Positions 5,033-5,636 of a DNA stretch of 5,636 nt are shown here, in pieces. The stretch lies in NCBI GenBank assembly GCA_947174825.1, contig CAMWKN010000144.1:1-5636 (forward strand). Reading direction: 5' to 3'. The translations under genes were made by a program, and so were the position numbers. The stretch is from an uncultured Clostridium sp. (GTDB taxonomy: Bacteria > Bacillota_A > Clostridia > Lachnospirales > Lachnospiraceae). The notes under the pieces were generated by a model. It ran no database searches, was not told the DNA's origin, and worked only from the letters and a program-made list of their open reading frames with translations. The number at the start of each line of letters is the position of its first letter. Positions within the stretch are counted from its first letter, which is position 1.

Positions 5033-5605
5033 TTATTCCTTTTTGACAGACACCGGTGTAACCACAATCTGTTCTGCAGAAATACTGGTTTTGCGTTTCA
5101 CGATATCCACGATCTGCGCCATCTCTTTTGCCGATAATTTTTCGGCATCCACCACCACATCTGCTTTTCCATCATTAATGCTGACCATGGCATCGGCAAA
5201 ACCTTTTGCCTCCAGCATCATTTCCGCATCGCTTTCTTTCTGAGCATTCTGTGTAATCTCCGCCACTTCCTGCACAGCCGCTTTTTTATCGGCAGAATTC
5301 AAGCTCTCATTATTGACAATTTCCATCAAAGTTTCCTTATTTTTCGCCCGGGTCTGTTCCCTCGACAATTTTGCAGACGAAAAATAATCAGATCCAATCA
5401 CATTGGAAACCATCACAGCTTCCCCCGGATTTTCCTGTGAAGCAACTACCTCGCCATTATCATTGACTGTGAGTGCCGAATTCTTGCTATCTTCTTCCGA
5501 TATATCGGTACCCTTGGCATCCTTTTTTTGATCTGATTTGTTGTCCCCATCCTGCTTTGCAGTTGCCTTTGAATCTGTCTTATCCGGCTCAGCATCCTCC
5601 TCCAC
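5033..5605 (-). CDS. spoIIIAH: SpoIIIAH, stage III sporulation protein (N-terminal membrane helix not found)
   Basis: SpoIIIAH is the mother-cell partner of SpoIIQ in the channel linking mother cell and forespore, needed for late forespore gene expression. The frame gives up to 190 residues from GTG 5605. Residues 1-50 are a low-complexity Asp/Lys/Ser/Thr linker. The conserved part starts at NPGEAVMVSNVIGSDYFSSAKLSREQTRAKN (59-89), followed by the helical LMEIVNNESLNSADKKAAVQE region. It ends in the YscJ/FliF-like ring-building fold MMLEAKGFADAMVSINDGKADVVV (129-152) and SAEQIVVTPV. Family identity is strong. The usual N-terminal membrane anchor (about the first 25-30 residues) is absent. The frame has a TAA at 5617-5615 just before GTG 5605, and no alternative frame in the last 31 bases reads as a membrane helix. 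The gene is therefore either 5'-truncated, frameshifted or broken at the window or contig edge. GTG 5605 as a true start would leave the protein without an anchor. Confidence 0.9.
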   Translation of the reverse strand: MEEDAEPDKTDSKATAKQDGDNKSDQKKDAKGTDISEEDSKNSALTVNDNGEVVASQENPGEAVMVSNVIGSDYFSSAKLSREQTRAKNKETLMEIVNNESLNSADKKAAVQEVAEITQNAQKESDAEMMLEAKGFADAMVSINDGKADVVVDAEKLSAKEMAQIVDIVKRKTSISAEQIVVTPVSVKKE

Positions 5606-5636
5606 ACAGCTCTGTTAGGTGGCATGCATGCAGGGG
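5606..5636. other. Edge sequence upstream of spoIIIAH with GCATGCATGC palindrome
   Basis: These 31 bases hold a 10-bp perfect palindrome GCATGCATGC (about 5622-5631) and the in-frame stop that closes the spoIIIAH frame. None of the three minus-strand frames encodes the expected hydrophobic anchor. It may be a rearrangement or assembly junction, but too little is visible to decide. Confidence 0.35.

Noticed and set aside
4965..5243. Plus-strand frame opposite spoIIIAH
   Set aside because: The minus frame encodes conserved SpoIIIAH sequence; the plus product is a Ser/Thr-rich shadow.

Overview
The window looks like chromosomal DNA from a spore-forming, low-to-moderate GC Firmicute, most likely a Clostridia/Lachnospiraceae member. 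The support is a clear SpoIIIAH (endospore channel protein), strong GGAGG-type ribosome sites, consensus sigma-A promoters, intrinsic terminators, and a BlaI/M56 pair of the kind common in Clostridia. No RNA gene, CRISPR array or mobile element was seen.

Layout. Positions 1-1066 (minus) hold the 5' part of an M56 (BlaR1/MecR1-type) membrane metallopeptidase that runs off the left edge. Upstream of it in the same operon is a BlaI/MecI-type repressor (1075-1509, minus). Positions 1510-1810 form a divergent control region with two near-consensus promoters. Each carries a nearly identical 15-bp dyad over its predicted start site. Positions 1811-3595 (plus) are a two-gene operon: a membrane acyltransferase-3 protein followed by a membrane-anchored SGNH-fold protein, i.e. 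a split version of OatA-type O-acetyltransferase. A perfect 15-bp stem at 3574-3617 ends this operon and probably also the facing gene. The right half is all minus strand: an unrecognised coiled-coil protein (3655-4257), a YccF-family membrane protein (4421-4807), and spoIIIAH (5033-5605). The last two are each followed by their own minus-strand intrinsic terminator.

How it fits together. The main result is the left half. The promoter and operator arrangement predicts that one BlaI repressor, released by M56 signalling, controls both its own operon and the divergent acyltransferase/SGNH pair. If the pair O-acetylates peptidoglycan (lysozyme and autolysin resistance), this would be a cell-wall-stress circuit in which a bla-type sensor drives wall modification instead of, or as well as, a beta-lactamase. 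The promoter and operator sequences are seen directly. The substrate and the inducer are inferred.

The spoIIIAH reading frame lacks the expected N-terminal membrane helix. It is closed by an in-frame stop about 10 bases before the only usable start, close to the right edge.
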